A DNA stretch of 64,000 bases. Origin: JAEMQF01 sp963791595 (GTDB lineage Bacteria > Pseudomonadota > Gammaproteobacteria > Burkholderiales > Burkholderiaceae_C). A program made the position numbers and the translations under genes. The stretch lies in NCBI GenBank assembly GCA_963791595.1, contig CAWBTF010000014.1, positions 729,181 through 793,180 of the forward strand, read 5' to 3'. The notes beneath the pieces are model-generated. The model saw only the letters and a list, made by a program, of their open reading frames with translations, searched no databases and was not told the DNA's origin. This document shows positions 33,125 through 42,433 of this stretch, one piece after another. Numbering within the stretch: the first letter of the stretch is position 1; each line of letters starts with the position of its first letter.

Positions 33125-34449
33125 TCCTCAGGCGTACGGCGAGTCAGCTTCTTCTCGCCCGCGTACTTGTCCGCGGCGGCCCGCACCATCGGCTTGAGGA
33201 TCGACTCGTCCGCCTGCAGCCAGTCCGATGTGAAATTCCACTTCGCACCGTCCCACGTATGGACGCGCGCCCACGACGCCCCCATGTGGTCGACGCACGA
33301 GGTCGACACCGGGCGCATCACGCCGGCAAAGCCCAGTGCGTCGAGCTTCTTCTGGTCCAGCGCCAGGTTTTCGTAGCCCCAACGCGCCTGCTCACCGGAA
33401 ACCCATTTGCCCTTGCCGAAACGCTCTTGGGCGCGGCGCACGCCTTCGATCGACAGCATCGCGGCGGTCAGACCGCGCATATAGAGCACCTGGCCGACCT
33501 CTTCTTTCGGCCCCGTGCCCTGGCCTTTGGCGTGAACCTTGTCGAGCACGTCCTTGACGATCTTCGCGTTCGGCTCGGCACCGTGCTGCAGCGCCAGCGC
33601 CTGGTAGCCCTTGGCACCGTCGCCAACGTCTTTCACATCGGGCTCGGCACCCGACCACCACACGCCGTACATCTTCTCGCGCGGGTAACCCGTGGCGACG
33701 GCTTCTTTCACCGCCGTCGAATTCATCACGCCCCAACCCCACAGGAACACGTAGTCCGGGCGGTTCTGGCGAATCTGCAGCCAGGTCGACTTCTGTTCGA
33801 CACCAGGGTGCGCCACAGGCAACAGGCTCAAGTCGAAGCCGTGCATCTTGGCGCGCTCTTGCAGCAGCGCGATCGGCTCCTTGCCATACGGGCTGTCGTG
33901 GTAGACGAGCGCGATCTTCTTGCCTTTGAGGTTGTCGAGACCGCCTTCCTTCTTGCCCACGTATTGGGTCAGGATGTCGGCTGCAACCCAATACGTACCC
34001 ACCAGCGGGAAATTCCACTTGAACACGCCGCCATCGGCGGATTCACTGCGGCCGTACCCCGACGTGATGATGGGGATCTTGTCGCCGGGTGCCTTTTCGG
34101 TCAGCGCGAAGGTAATACCCGTGGACAGCGGGTGCACCACCGTGGCGCCGCCGTTCTTGCCCTTCAGGCGTTCATAGCACTCCACGCCCTTGTCGGTGGC
34201 GTAGCCGGTCTCGCACTCTTCCCAGACCGCTTTCACGCCGTTGATGCCGCCGTTGGCGTTGACGAGCTTGAGGTAGTCGACATAGCCGTTCGCGAACGGC
34301 ACGCCGTTGGGGGCGTAGGCCCCCGTGCGGTACACCAGGACCGGAAAGAACTGCTCCTTGGCCTGCGCGTACGCGGCGGGAGCGCTGAGCAAGGTGCTCA
34401 TGCCGGTTGCCGCGACTGCGGCGGCCAGAGCAAGGGACTGCAGTTTCAT
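33112..34449 (-). CDS. ABC transporter substrate-binding protein (LivK/peripla_BP_6 type)
   Basis: The 445-residue precursor starts with a signal peptide (MKLQSLALAAAVAATGMSTL, cleaved after AYAQA). A type I periplasmic-binding fold follows, recognisable by YVDYLKLVNANGGINGVKAV, PLSTGITFALTEKA, IPIITSGYGRSE and KKIALVYHDSPYGKEP. AGGAGGTC sits seven bases upstream of ATG 34449. Such proteins capture the ligand for the LivHM channel. The mature part is longer than amino-acid-binding LivK, which fits the subgroup found beside acyl-CoA ligases; the ligand is likely a carboxylic acid, but this is inferred from operon partners only. Confidence 0.9.
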   Translation of the reverse strand: MKLQSLALAAAVAATGMSTLLSAPAAYAQAKEQFFPVLVYRTGAYAPNGVPFANGYVDYLKLVNANGGINGVKAVWEECETGYATDKGVECYERLKGKNGGATVVHPLSTGITFALTEKAPGDKIPIITSGYGRSESADGGVFKWNFPLVGTYWVAADILTQYVGKKEGGLDNLKGKKIALVYHDSPYGKEPIALLQERAKMHGFDLSLLPVAHPGVEQKSTWLQIRQNRPDYVFLWGWGVMNSTAVKEAVATGYPREKMYGVWWSGAEPDVKDVGDGAKGYQALALQHGAEPNAKIVKDVLDKVHAKGQGTGPKEEVGQVLYMRGLTAAMLSIEGVRRAQERFGKGKWVSGEQARWGYENLALDQKKLDALGFAGVMRPVSTSCVDHMGASWARVHTWDGAKWNFTSDWLQADESILKPMVRAAADKYAGEKKLTRRTPEDCQS

Positions 34450-34575
34450 CGGAAGACCTCCTGAGGTGGTGGAAAGGCACTCGTCAGTGCGCGGGGGAAA
34501 CAGTTGAAAACGTATTGGAGAGAACGTCTGGCGCGGCGTTCGGGCATTTGGGGTTTGCACGGATCGCGCATGGCG

Positions 34576-35641
34576 TCAGTGCGGAAACGGCCAAAGCCGA
34601 AGCTTTTCCTTGCCGATCGACCACAGCCGCGCCAGCCCATGCGGTTCGGCGATCAGGAAGAACACGATCAGCGAGCCGAAAATCATGAACGTCAGGTGCG
34701 ACGCCAAGGCGGTGTCGATCGGAATGCCGAACAAGATCGGCGCGTTGTCGAGCAGGATCGGAATGATCACGATGAAGGCGGCGCCGAAGAAGCTTCCCAT
34801 GATCGAGCCCAGTCCACCGATGATCACCATGAACAGCAGCTGGAACGAGCGATCGATGTTGAACGCCGCGGGCTCCCACGAACCGAGGTAGACGAAGCCC
34901 CACAGCGCGCCGGCGACGCCGACAAAGAACGAGCTCACCGCGAACGCGGTCAACTTTGCGTAGACCGGGCGAATGCCGATCACCGCCGCAGCGACGTCCA
35001 TGTCGCGGATTGCCATCCACTCGCGGCCGACGTGGCTGCGCACGAGGTTCTTCGCGAGCAAGGCGAAGATCGCGAGGAAGCCCAGGCAGAACAGGTACTT
35101 TTCCGCCGGCGTATTGACCGCCCAGCCGAATACCGACAACTCGCCCACGCCGACCGAGCCCGACGACGAATTGTTCGTCAGCCACTTGATCCGCAGGAAT
35201 GCCCAGTCGGCGAAGAACTGTGCCGCCAAGGTCGCGACCGCCAGGTACAGGCCCTTGATGCGCAGCGACGGAATGCCGAACAGCACGCCGAACACGGTGG
35301 CGCACACGCCGCCGAACAGGATCGCCACGATCAGCGGCATGCCGTCGACCCGCACCAGGATGTTGTACGCCGCGTAGGCCCCGACCGCCATGAAGCCGCC
35401 GGTCCCGAGCGAAATCTGGCCGCAGTAGCCGACCAGGATGTTCAAGCCCAGGGCGGCGAGCGAAAGTATCAGGAACGGAATCAGGATCGCCCGGAACAGG
35501 TATTCGCTGCCGATGAAGGGCATGACCACGAAGGCAAAGACGAGCAGCGCCAGGATCACCACTCTTGTCTTGCGCGATCGGAAAGATCTGCTGGTCGGCG
35601 CTGTAGCTCGTCTTGAACTGGCCGTTTTCGCGATAGAGCAT
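34576..35641 (-). CDS. livM: Branched-chain-type ABC transporter permease (LivM family), frameshift near N-terminus
   Basis: The membrane domain is complete: LGLNILVGYCGQISLGTGGFMAVGAYAAY is the LivM signature, and the coupling loop is HVGREWMAIRDMDVAAAVIG. A conserved N-terminal segment, MLYRENGQFKTSYSADQQIF, lies in a different frame starting at ATG 35641. The two frames join at about 35563-35567, and the total length is one base over a multiple of three, so a single extra base is likely. If real, translation could still begin at a later start near 35562 and lose only about 25 residues. The neighbours are livH (12-base gap) and livK. Confidence 0.85.
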
Positions 35642-35653
35642 GGGGATCTCGAA

Positions 35654-36583
35654 TTACACGCGATCGATGATTTTTTCGCCGAACAGCCCCTGAGGCCGCA
35701 CCAGCAGAAAGATCAACGCCAACACATACGCGAACCAGATTTCGATGCCACCACCGAAATGCGGGCCGATGTAAACCTCGGACAGCTTCTCGCCCACACC
35801 GATGATCAGCCCGCCGATGATCGCGCCGGGCACGGAGGTCAGGCCGCCGAGAATCACGACCGGCAAGGCCTTCAGCGCGACCAGCGACAGCGAAAACTGC
35901 ACACCGAGCTTGCTGCCCCAGATGATGCCGGCCACCAGTGCCACGAAACCGGCGACGCTCCACACGATCACCCAGATGCGTTTCAGCGGAATGCCGATCG
36001 ACTGCGCCGCCTGGTGATCGTCGGCGACTGCGCGCAGCGCGCGCCCGGTGCCGGTGTACTGGAAAAATGCCGCGAGCAACGCCACCAGCGCGGCGGCGAT
36101 CACCGCAGCGACAAGGTCTTCCTGGTTCACCAGGATGCCGCCCTGGAACACCTTGTCCAGCAGGAACATCGGCTCCTTGGGCATGCCGATGTCGAGCTTG
36201 TAAATGTCGGAGCCGAACACGGTCTGGCCGAAGCCGTCCATGAAGTAGGAAATGCCCAGCGTTGCCATCAGCAACGTGATGCCTTCCTGGTTGACGAGTT
36301 TGCCCAGCACCAGCCGCTCGACCACCAACGCGACCGCGATCATGATGAGCATCGCAACGATGAACGCCAATACGTTGGCCAGCACCTTACTTTCCAGGCC
36401 GGTCCACTGTGGAATCCAGGCAGCGAAGCGCGCCATCGCCAGCGCCGCGAACAGCACCATGGCTCCTTGCGCGAAATTGAACACGCCCGAGGCCTTGAAG
36501 ATCAGCACGAAGCCGAGCGCCACGAGCGAATACAGCATGCCCGTCATCAGGCCGCCGATCAGGGTTTCGAGGAAGGGTCCCAT
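35654..36583 (-). CDS. livH: Branched-chain-type ABC transporter permease (LivH family)
   Basis: The 309-residue permease has eight or so hydrophobic segments, starting FLETLIGGLMTGMLYSLVAL, with the LivH signature GFVLIFKASGVFNFAQGAM. The coupling loop reads YTGTGRALRAVADDHQAAQS. It ends in the conserved VRPQGLFGEKIIDRV. With LivM it forms the inner-membrane channel of the importer. Eight bases separate it from livG upstream and 12 from livM downstream. Confidence 0.93.
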   Translation of the reverse strand: MGPFLETLIGGLMTGMLYSLVALGFVLIFKASGVFNFAQGAMVLFAALAMARFAAWIPQWTGLESKVLANVLAFIVAMLIMIAVALVVERLVLGKLVNQEGITLLMATLGISYFMDGFGQTVFGSDIYKLDIGMPKEPMFLLDKVFQGGILVNQEDLVAAVIAAALVALLAAFFQYTGTGRALRAVADDHQAAQSIGIPLKRIWVIVWSVAGFVALVAGIIWGSKLGVQFSLSLVALKALPVVILGGLTSVPGAIIGGLIIGVGEKLSEVYIGPHFGGGIEIWFAYVLALIFLLVRPQGLFGEKIIDRV

Positions 36584-36591
36584 GGCCTAAC

Positions 36592-37386
36592 TCAATGCGT
36601 CGTACCGAGGTAGGCGCTGATCACTTCCGGATTCGCGCGCACCGCCTCGGGCGAACCGTCGCCGATCTTTCGGCCGTAATCGAGCACGACGACGCGGTCG
36701 CTGATGTCCATCACGACGCCCATGTCGTGTTCGATCAGCACGATCGTCGTACCGAACTCGTCGTTCACGTCGAGCACGAAGCGGCACATGTCCTGCTTCT
36801 CTTCGACGTTCATCCCGGCCATCGGCTCGTCGAGCAACAGCACCGCGGGCTCCATCGCCAGCGCGCGGCCGAGGTCGACGCGCTTTTGCAAGCCGTAGGG
36901 CAAGCGCCCGACCTGGGTCTTGCGGTAGGGCTGGATTTCGAGGAAGTCGATGATGCGTTCGACGAACTCGCGGTGTTCGTTTTCCTCGCGCTGCGCGGCG
37001 CCCCAGGGCGTGCGAAACGCCTGCTGGAACAGGTTCGTCTTCATCTTCAAGTTGCGCCCGGACATGATGTTGTCGATCACGTTCATGCCCTTGAACAGCG
37101 CCAGGCTCTGAAACGTGCGCGCGACGCCCATCTCGGCCACCTCGCGCGAATTCATGTGCGAAAAGGTCTTGCCGCGAAACGTGATTCGCCCCTGCTGCGG
37201 CGTGTAGACGCCGTTGATGCAGTTCAGCATCGAGCTTTTCCCCGCGCCGTTCGGGCCGATGATGGCGCGGATTTCGTGCTCGCGCACGTCGAAGCTGATG
37301 TCGCTGAGCGCCTTCACGCCGCCGAAGCTCAGCGAAATGTTCTTCACGTCGAGGATGACGGCGCCGATCTCCCGCTGCGCCATCAT
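36592..37386 (-). CDS. livG: Branched-chain-type ABC transporter ATPase (LivG family)
   Basis: The 264-residue ATPase has Walker A GPNGAGKSS and the LivG-specific segment GVARTFQSLALFKGMNVIDN. The degenerate signature is PYGLQKRVDLGRAL, as in many LivG proteins; Walker B is VLLLDEPMAGMN and the H-loop is VLIEHDMGVV. It ends in the typical NPEVISAYLG. The ATG overlaps the stop of the upstream AMP-forming ligase (ATGA), so transporter and ligase are translationally coupled. Confidence 0.93.
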   Translation of the reverse strand: MMAQREIGAVILDVKNISLSFGGVKALSDISFDVREHEIRAIIGPNGAGKSSMLNCINGVYTPQQGRITFRGKTFSHMNSREVAEMGVARTFQSLALFKGMNVIDNIMSGRNLKMKTNLFQQAFRTPWGAAQREENEHREFVERIIDFLEIQPYRKTQVGRLPYGLQKRVDLGRALAMEPAVLLLDEPMAGMNVEEKQDMCRFVLDVNDEFGTTIVLIEHDMGVVMDISDRVVVLDYGRKIGDGSPEAVRANPEVISAYLGTTH

Positions 37387-39353
37387 GCGGCCCGCTTCAT
37401 GGTTGCGCTCGCCGGAGCACCGGTCGGCGCGAAGGTCTGCGCGTCGACGATCTTCAACGTGGAGGACACTGCGCCACTGCGCCCATCTTCGAACTTCACC
37501 GCGGTCTCGATGAATTGCTCGGTCTTGCCGCCGTACAAAGCGTCCACCAGAACTTGATACTTGTCGCCGATGTAGCCGCGCCGCACCTTGCGCGTGCGCG
37601 TGAGTTCACCATCGTCGGCGTCGAGCTCCTTGTGCAGGATCAAGAAACGCTGAATCTGGCTGCCGGCCAGCTTTTCATCCGCGGCGAGGTCGGCGTTGAC
37701 CTTGGCCACGCAGTCGCGCACCAGCTCCAGCACCTCGGGTTTGCCGGCCAGGTCGGTGTAGCCGCCGTAGGGCAGGCCACGCCGTTCGGCCCAGTTGCCT
37801 ACCGCTTCCATGTCGATGTTGATGAAGGCGCAGGCGGTGGCCCGGCCATCGCCGAACGCGACGGCTTCCTTGATGTAGGGGAAGAACTTGAGTTTGTTCT
37901 CGACGTACTTCGGGGCGAAGATCGCTCCGTCGTTCGGCCCGCCGCGCAGGCGCCCAACGTCCTTGGCGCGGTCGATGATCTTCAGGTGCCCGCTCGCGTC
38001 GAGGAAGCCTGCGTCGCCGGTGTGGTACCAGCCGTCGTTCGTCAGCACCTCGGCGGTGGCGGCCGGGTTCTTGTAATACTCTTTCAGCAGCCCCGGCGAC
38101 TTGACCATGATTTCGCCGTTCGGCTCGACGCGGATCTGCACGCCGTCGATCGGCACGCCCACCGTGTCGGCCTTCACTTCGTGGTCCGGTTGCAGGCAGA
38201 CGAACACCGCGGTTTCGGTCGAGCCGTAGAGCTGCTTGAGGTTGATGCCGATCGAGCGGTAGAACGTGAACAGGTCCGGGCCGATCGCCTCGCCCGCCGT
38301 ATAGGCGACGCGCACGCGCGAAAAGCCGAGCGAGTTGCGCAGGGGGCCAAAGATCAGCCAATCACCCAGCGCATAACTCAGCCGGTCAGCCACGCTCATC
38401 GGCTTGCCGTCCATGCGCGCCGGGCCGACCCGTCGTGCCACTGCCATGAAGTGATGGAACAGGCGCCGCTTGACCGCGCTCGCATCTTCCATGCGGATCA
38501 TCACATTGGTCAGCAGGCCCTCGAAGATGCGCGGCGGGGCGAAGTAATACGTCGGGCCGATCTCCTTCAGATCGATCGTCACCGTCGCTGCCGACTCCGG
38601 GCAGTTCACGACGTAGCCGCACACCAGCCACTGCGCGTAGGAAAAGATGTTCTGACCGATCCACGCCGGCGGCATGTAGGCGAGCACTTCTTCGGTGGCG
38701 CTCAGCTTGTCGAAGTTGGCGCCGGCCTTGGCCCGGTCGAGCAGCGTGAAGTGGCTGTGCACGACGCCTTTCGCTTTGCCCGTCGTTCCCGACGTGAAAA
38801 ACATCGCTGCCACATCGTGCGGCGATGCTTTCGCGACCTCGGTGTCGAAGAATCCCGGGTGCGCCTGATCGTAGGCGCGGCCGGCTTCGATCAAGGCGTC
38901 GATCGAAGCCAAGCCGGGTTCGCTGTAGTTGCGCAGGCCTCGAGGCTCGTCGTACCAGATGCGGCCGAGCTGCGGGCAGTTCGCGCGCAGCTCGAGCAGC
39001 TTGTCGACCTGTTCCTGGTCTTCGGCGACGGCAAACGCCACGTCGGCGTTGTTGATCGGAAACTCGAATTCCGTCGCCGCCGCGTCCTGGTACAGCGGCA
39101 CCGGAATCGCGCCGAGCGCCTGCGCCGCGATCATCGACGCGTACAGCCGCGGCCGGTTCTCGCCGATCACCACAATGTGCTGGCCGCGCGTCAAGCCCGC
39201 CGCCGCCAAGCCGCAGCTCAGCTCGCGCACGAGCTGCGCCAGAGCTGACCAGGTCGTGGTCTGCCAGATGCCGAATTCCTTGACGCGCAGCGCCGGCGCG
39301 CCTGCGCGCGAAGCGGCGTGTTCCAGCATCAATCGGGGAAACGTGGTCTGCAC
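37383..39353 (-). CDS. Long-chain-type acyl-CoA synthetase (AMP-binding protein), first gene of the liv operon
   Basis: The 656-residue enzyme has the full AMP-binding fold: the P-loop FFTSGTTGKAKGVVHSH, the LYGSTET adenine motif, and YHTGDAGFLDASGHLKIIDR with the hinge Asp. The C-terminal lid contains LTRTRKVRRGYI, where the penultimate Lys acts in adenylation. The length and FAPKYVENKLKFFPYIKEAV resemble the long-chain fatty acid and aryl-CoA synthetases found beside livFGHMK sets. GTG 39353 is taken as start because GGAG lies five bases upstream; an ATG at 39464 adds an unconserved, Arg-rich tail. The substrate is unknown. The regulator gene diverges 170 bases away. Confidence 0.87.
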   Translation of the reverse strand: MQTTFPRLMLEHAASRAGAPALRVKEFGIWQTTTWSALAQLVRELSCGLAAAGLTRGQHIVVIGENRPRLYASMIAAQALGAIPVPLYQDAAATEFEFPINNADVAFAVAEDQEQVDKLLELRANCPQLGRIWYDEPRGLRNYSEPGLASIDALIEAGRAYDQAHPGFFDTEVAKASPHDVAAMFFTSGTTGKAKGVVHSHFTLLDRAKAGANFDKLSATEEVLAYMPPAWIGQNIFSYAQWLVCGYVVNCPESAATVTIDLKEIGPTYYFAPPRIFEGLLTNVMIRMEDASAVKRRLFHHFMAVARRVGPARMDGKPMSVADRLSYALGDWLIFGPLRNSLGFSRVRVAYTAGEAIGPDLFTFYRSIGINLKQLYGSTETAVFVCLQPDHEVKADTVGVPIDGVQIRVEPNGEIMVKSPGLLKEYYKNPAATAEVLTNDGWYHTGDAGFLDASGHLKIIDRAKDVGRLRGGPNDGAIFAPKYVENKLKFFPYIKEAVAFGDGRATACAFINIDMEAVGNWAERRGLPYGGYTDLAGKPEVLELVRDCVAKVNADLAADEKLAGSQIQRFLILHKELDADDGELTRTRKVRRGYIGDKYQVLVDALYGGKTEQFIETAVKFEDGRSGAVSSTLKIVDAQTFAPTGAPASATMKRAA

Positions 39354-39523
39354 AGGGGCTCCGCAACTTGGTCGCCTTGCTTCGCGCGCGCCCGACGGCA
39401 ACGCGAAAAGCGAAGACACAATCGTAGGCCTGAGTTTGACGCCACGATGTCTTTGCGGCGACATTCCTAGGGTTCACCCGGGGCGCGCTTTCCCGGTGGG
39501 CCAGACACGGAGGTGGGTTCCCG

Positions 39524-40234
39524 ATGACACCAAGTGATGCTCCACTGCGTTCGCGAGCACGTTCGGCGACCCATGACGAACTCGCGGCGATCCACTGGCT
39601 GCGCTGCCTGGATGCGCCCGACGCGGCGCGCATGGCGCAGCGAATCCTGGTGGTGAACGCAGATGCCGGTGAACTCGTCTGCAAGATCGGCCGGCCGGCC
39701 ACCTACTGGTTCGGCGTGGTCGACGGCCTGCTGAAAATGAGCAACGACACCGCCGACGGCGTGCCCATCACGTTCACCGGCGTTCCGCCGGGCGGCTGGT
39801 TCGGCGAAGGCACCTTGCTCAAGCGCGAGGCCTACCGCTACAACATCCAGGCGCTGCGCGCGAGCGTCGTCGCCGGCCTGCCGGTCGACACGTTCCACGA
39901 GCTGCTGCAAACGAGCATCGCCTTCAACCGCTTCGTGCTGAACCAGCTCAACGACCGGCTCGGCCAGTTCATCGCCGCGCGCGAAATCGATCGCCTGACC
40001 GACCCCGACCTGCGTGTCGCGCGCAACCTCGCGGCACTGTTCCATCCGTCGCTCTACCCCGGCGTCGGCTCGTGGCTGCGCATCACGCAGCTCGAGTTGG
40101 GCTACCTCGTCGGGCTGTCGCGACAGCGCGTCAACAAGGCTTTGCGCGCGCTGCAGGAGCGGCACTTGATCCGCATCGAATACGGCGGCGTGCGGGTGCT
40201 CGACCTCGACGCGTTGCGGTACTACCGCGGCTGA
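39524..40234 (+). CDS. Crp/Fnr family transcription regulator
   Basis: The 236-residue protein has an N-terminal cyclic-nucleotide-binding-like beta barrel (residues about 30-130; GVPPGGWFGEGTLL is the phosphate-cassette position). A C-terminal winged helix follows, with LRITQLELGYLVGLSRQRVNKALRAL as helix-turn-helix. It lacks the N-terminal cysteines of Fnr, so it is not an oxygen sensor of that kind. GGAGG lies nine bases before the ATG. It is divergent from the AMP-ligase/liv operon and is the obvious candidate regulator, perhaps sensing an acyl-CoA or nucleotide. A weak TGTC-N8-GACA palindrome occurs at about 39448-39463 between the two genes. Confidence 0.88.
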   Translation: MTPSDAPLRSRARSATHDELAAIHWLRCLDAPDAARMAQRILVVNADAGELVCKIGRPATYWFGVVDGLLKMSNDTADGVPITFTGVPPGGWFGEGTLLKREAYRYNIQALRASVVAGLPVDTFHELLQTSIAFNRFVLNQLNDRLGQFIAAREIDRLTDPDLRVARNLAALFHPSLYPGVGSWLRITQLELGYLVGLSRQRVNKALRALQERHLIRIEYGGVRVLDLDALRYYRG

Positions 40235-40266
40235 CCGCGGTGCGGTTCAGCCCCGTGCCGGGCCCG

Positions 40267-41172
40267 TCACGGGTTGGAAACGCCCGCGGCCACATGGCCG
40301 GCCGGCACATGTTCGGCGGCGTTTTCGATGTGGCCCGTCTGGTCGTCGAAGAAGAAGTCGGGTTCGAACTCGCGCAGGAATTCGCCCTTGGGCAAGCCGC
40401 CGAGGAACATCGCCTCGTCGACCTGGATGTTCCAGTCCATCAGCGTGCGGATCGCGCGCTCGTGGGCCGGTGCGCTGCGCGCCGTCACGAGCGCGGTGCG
40501 GATGCGCATTGCCCGGGCTGGCTCATGCTGCAAACGCTGAAGCGCTTCGAGCAAGGGTTTGAACGGTCCGGGCGGCAGGGGCTTGGCGGCGCGCGATTGC
40601 TCGTGCGCCTGGAATGCGGCCAGGCCGGCGTCTTGATAAACACGCTCCGCCTCGTCGCCGAACAACACGGCGTCGCCGTCGAATGCGATGCGCACCTCGA
40701 ACGGGTGCGCGCCCGAGGCGCGCGCCGAGTTCGGGTAGACGCGCGCCGCGGGAACGCCGGCACCGAGGGCCGAGCGCACGTCGGCCTCATTGGTCGACAG
40801 GAACAGGTTCGCGCTCAGCGGCTTCAGATAGCGCCAGGGCGACTCGCCGCGCGTGAACACGCCGCGCTGCACCGGCAGGCCGTAGTGCTGGGCCGAGCGA
40901 AACACGCGCATCCCCGACACCGGGTCGTTGCGCGACAGGATCACGACCTCGACGCGCGGCGCTTCCTGCGAATTGAACGCCAGCAGCTTGTTGACCAGCG
41001 AGAACGCCACGCCGGGTTTGGCGGCTTGTTCCAGGCGCTGCAATTGCAGCTGCATGTAGGCCCGGTCATCGGTGGCCTCGAAGACGCGATTTTCTTCTTC
41101 GAAATCGAACAAAGCGCGCGACGAAATCGCGACGACGAGTTGACCAGCCAATGATGCGGGCATGCGGCGCAT
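40267..41172 (-). CDS. 5'-nucleotidase, cN-I (NT5C1) type
   Basis: The protein of about 301 residues matches the bacterial members of the cytosolic 5'-nucleotidase I family, HAD superfamily, with VVAISSRALFDFEEEN in the first strand. It also has VVILSRNDPVSGMRVF, VRIAFDGDAVLFGDEAERV, and the late motif LGGLPKGEFLREFEPDFFFDD, where acidic residues would bind magnesium. It should release phosphate from nucleoside monophosphates, AMP in the animal enzymes. The start is uncertain among GTG 41181, ATG 41172 and ATG 41163; no good ribosome-binding site distinguishes them. Confidence 0.82.
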   Translation of the reverse strand: MRRMPASLAGQLVVAISSRALFDFEEENRVFEATDDRAYMQLQLQRLEQAAKPGVAFSLVNKLLAFNSQEAPRVEVVILSRNDPVSGMRVFRSAQHYGLPVQRGVFTRGESPWRYLKPLSANLFLSTNEADVRSALGAGVPAARVYPNSARASGAHPFEVRIAFDGDAVLFGDEAERVYQDAGLAAFQAHEQSRAAKPLPPGPFKPLLEALQRLQHEPARAMRIRTALVTARSAPAHERAIRTLMDWNIQVDEAMFLGGLPKGEFLREFEPDFFFDDQTGHIENAAEHVPAGHVAAGVSNP

Positions 41173-41267
41173 GATAGCCACGCGTTGCCGTGGGCAACGC
41201 GCCTCGACCGGTCGCCGGCCCGGCGCGCCGCCTGCGCCGCAATGACGCGGGGACTATCGCCGGGACC

Positions 41268-42263
41268 TTACTGTACGAAGCCGATGCTCGACTTTTTCCC
41301 GGATGCCTCGGGCAGGTCGGCCAGCATCACGTTGTCGCGGTGGGCGAGCTTGGCGTTGCCGAACGCCGTCATCCAGGCACGGCGCATTTCGCGCGGCGCC
41401 AGCTCACTCATGCGCTCCAGCACCTCGGCGCGCGGCTCGGGCTCGAAACGCGAGCCCCAGTCATGGTCGTTGCGGATATTGCGGTACAGCTTGGCGGCGA
41501 TGCGCTGCGCCGCTTCGCGATCGGGCGCGGCAATCTCGTAGACGTTCATCCGGTTCAGGATCGGGTCGGGAATCGAGCGCGCATCGTTCGCCGTGGCGAC
41601 CCAGATCACTTGGCTCGCGTCGATCGCCACTTCGGCAAACTCGTCGATGAAGGTCGCCGCCGTGTCGTGTTCGAGCAGGCTGTAGAGGGCGCCCAGCGGG
41701 TCGTAGGCGTGTTCGCCGCCGGCCTTGTCGATCTCGTCGACCACCATCACCGGGTTCGCGTATTGGCCGTCGACGAGCGTTTCAAACACCTTGCCGGCGC
41801 GCGCGCCTTTCCATTGGCTGGAGGCTCCCGAGAGCACCCAGCCGGCGGTCATCGAACTCATTGACACGAAGCCCATGCCGGTGCCGAGCAACTGCGAAAT
41901 CGCGCGCGCGAAGTGCGTCTTGCCCACGCCCGGCGGCCCGAGCAGCAACAGCGGCGTGATCTCGAGCGCATCGCGGCTGTCTTCGCACAGCGCCAATTGG
42001 CGCTTCACGTCGTCCAGCACCTCGGCGAAATTGGGCAGGTCGTCGTAGAGCTGGTCCATCGCCGGCAGGCCGGAAGGCTTGACCTGGAAGCGCTCCGGGC
42101 CTTTTTCCAACATGCGCTGGTAGGTGGAGCGCAGGTTCTCGTGTTCCTGTTGCGGCAGCTTGTCGAGCTTGCGGCCGACGTCGTCCAGGCGATAGACGCT
42201 GCGCATGCGCGCGATCGGGATGCCGCTGCCCGTGATCGTGACCAAGTCGGTAGATGCGCCCAT
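41268..42263 (-). CDS. AAA+ ATPase, Lon-like ATPase module without protease domain
   Basis: The 331-residue protein has an N-terminal helical segment of about 100 residues. A single AAA+ domain follows: Walker A LLLLGPPGVGKTHFARAIS, Walker B VMVVDEIDKAGG, sensor 1 VIWVATANDARSIPDPILNR with the arginine finger, and a C-terminal lid. The run MSSMTAGWVLSGASSQWKGA resembles the pore-loop region of Lon. No Ser-Lys protease domain follows, so it cannot cleave proteins alone. ATG 42263 has GGAGG six bases upstream. The partner protein, if any, is not evident; the nucleotidase gene follows 95 bases downstream. Confidence 0.82.
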   Translation of the reverse strand: MGASTDLVTITGSGIPIARMRSVYRLDDVGRKLDKLPQQEHENLRSTYQRMLEKGPERFQVKPSGLPAMDQLYDDLPNFAEVLDDVKRQLALCEDSRDALEITPLLLLGPPGVGKTHFARAISQLLGTGMGFVSMSSMTAGWVLSGASSQWKGARAGKVFETLVDGQYANPVMVVDEIDKAGGEHAYDPLGALYSLLEHDTAATFIDEFAEVAIDASQVIWVATANDARSIPDPILNRMNVYEIAAPDREAAQRIAAKLYRNIRNDHDWGSRFEPEPRAEVLERMSELAPREMRRAWMTAFGNAKLAHRDNVMLADLPEASGKKSSIGFVQ

Positions 42264-42406
42264 GAACTTCCTCCGCAAACCCGGTTGTACTAGCCTGACA
42301 GCCCCGAGACCGTACGACAAAACCCTGAACCGGGGGTCAGCGCCGCACGAAATCACGGTTGCCAGTGCAATTTCCGGACCGGCACCGCGCCCAGAAGTCC
42401 CTCAGG

Positions 42407-42430
42407 CCCTGGCTCCTCGAGGAACCAGGG
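42407..42430 (-). other. Stable hairpin after gspF
   Basis: CCCTGGCTCCT and AGGAACCAGGG form an 11-bp stem with one mismatch directly after the gspF stop. No T-run follows on the minus strand, so it may protect the mRNA 3' end or act as a weak terminator. Confidence 0.5.
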
Positions 42431-42433
42431 GTA

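Noticed and set aside
39354..39523. A defined Crp/Fnr operator between the regulator and the ligase gene
   Set aside because: Only a weak TGTC-N8-GACA palindrome is present; it does not match a TTGAT-N4-ATCAA or TGTGA-N6-TCACA site, so it is mentioned only as a possibility.
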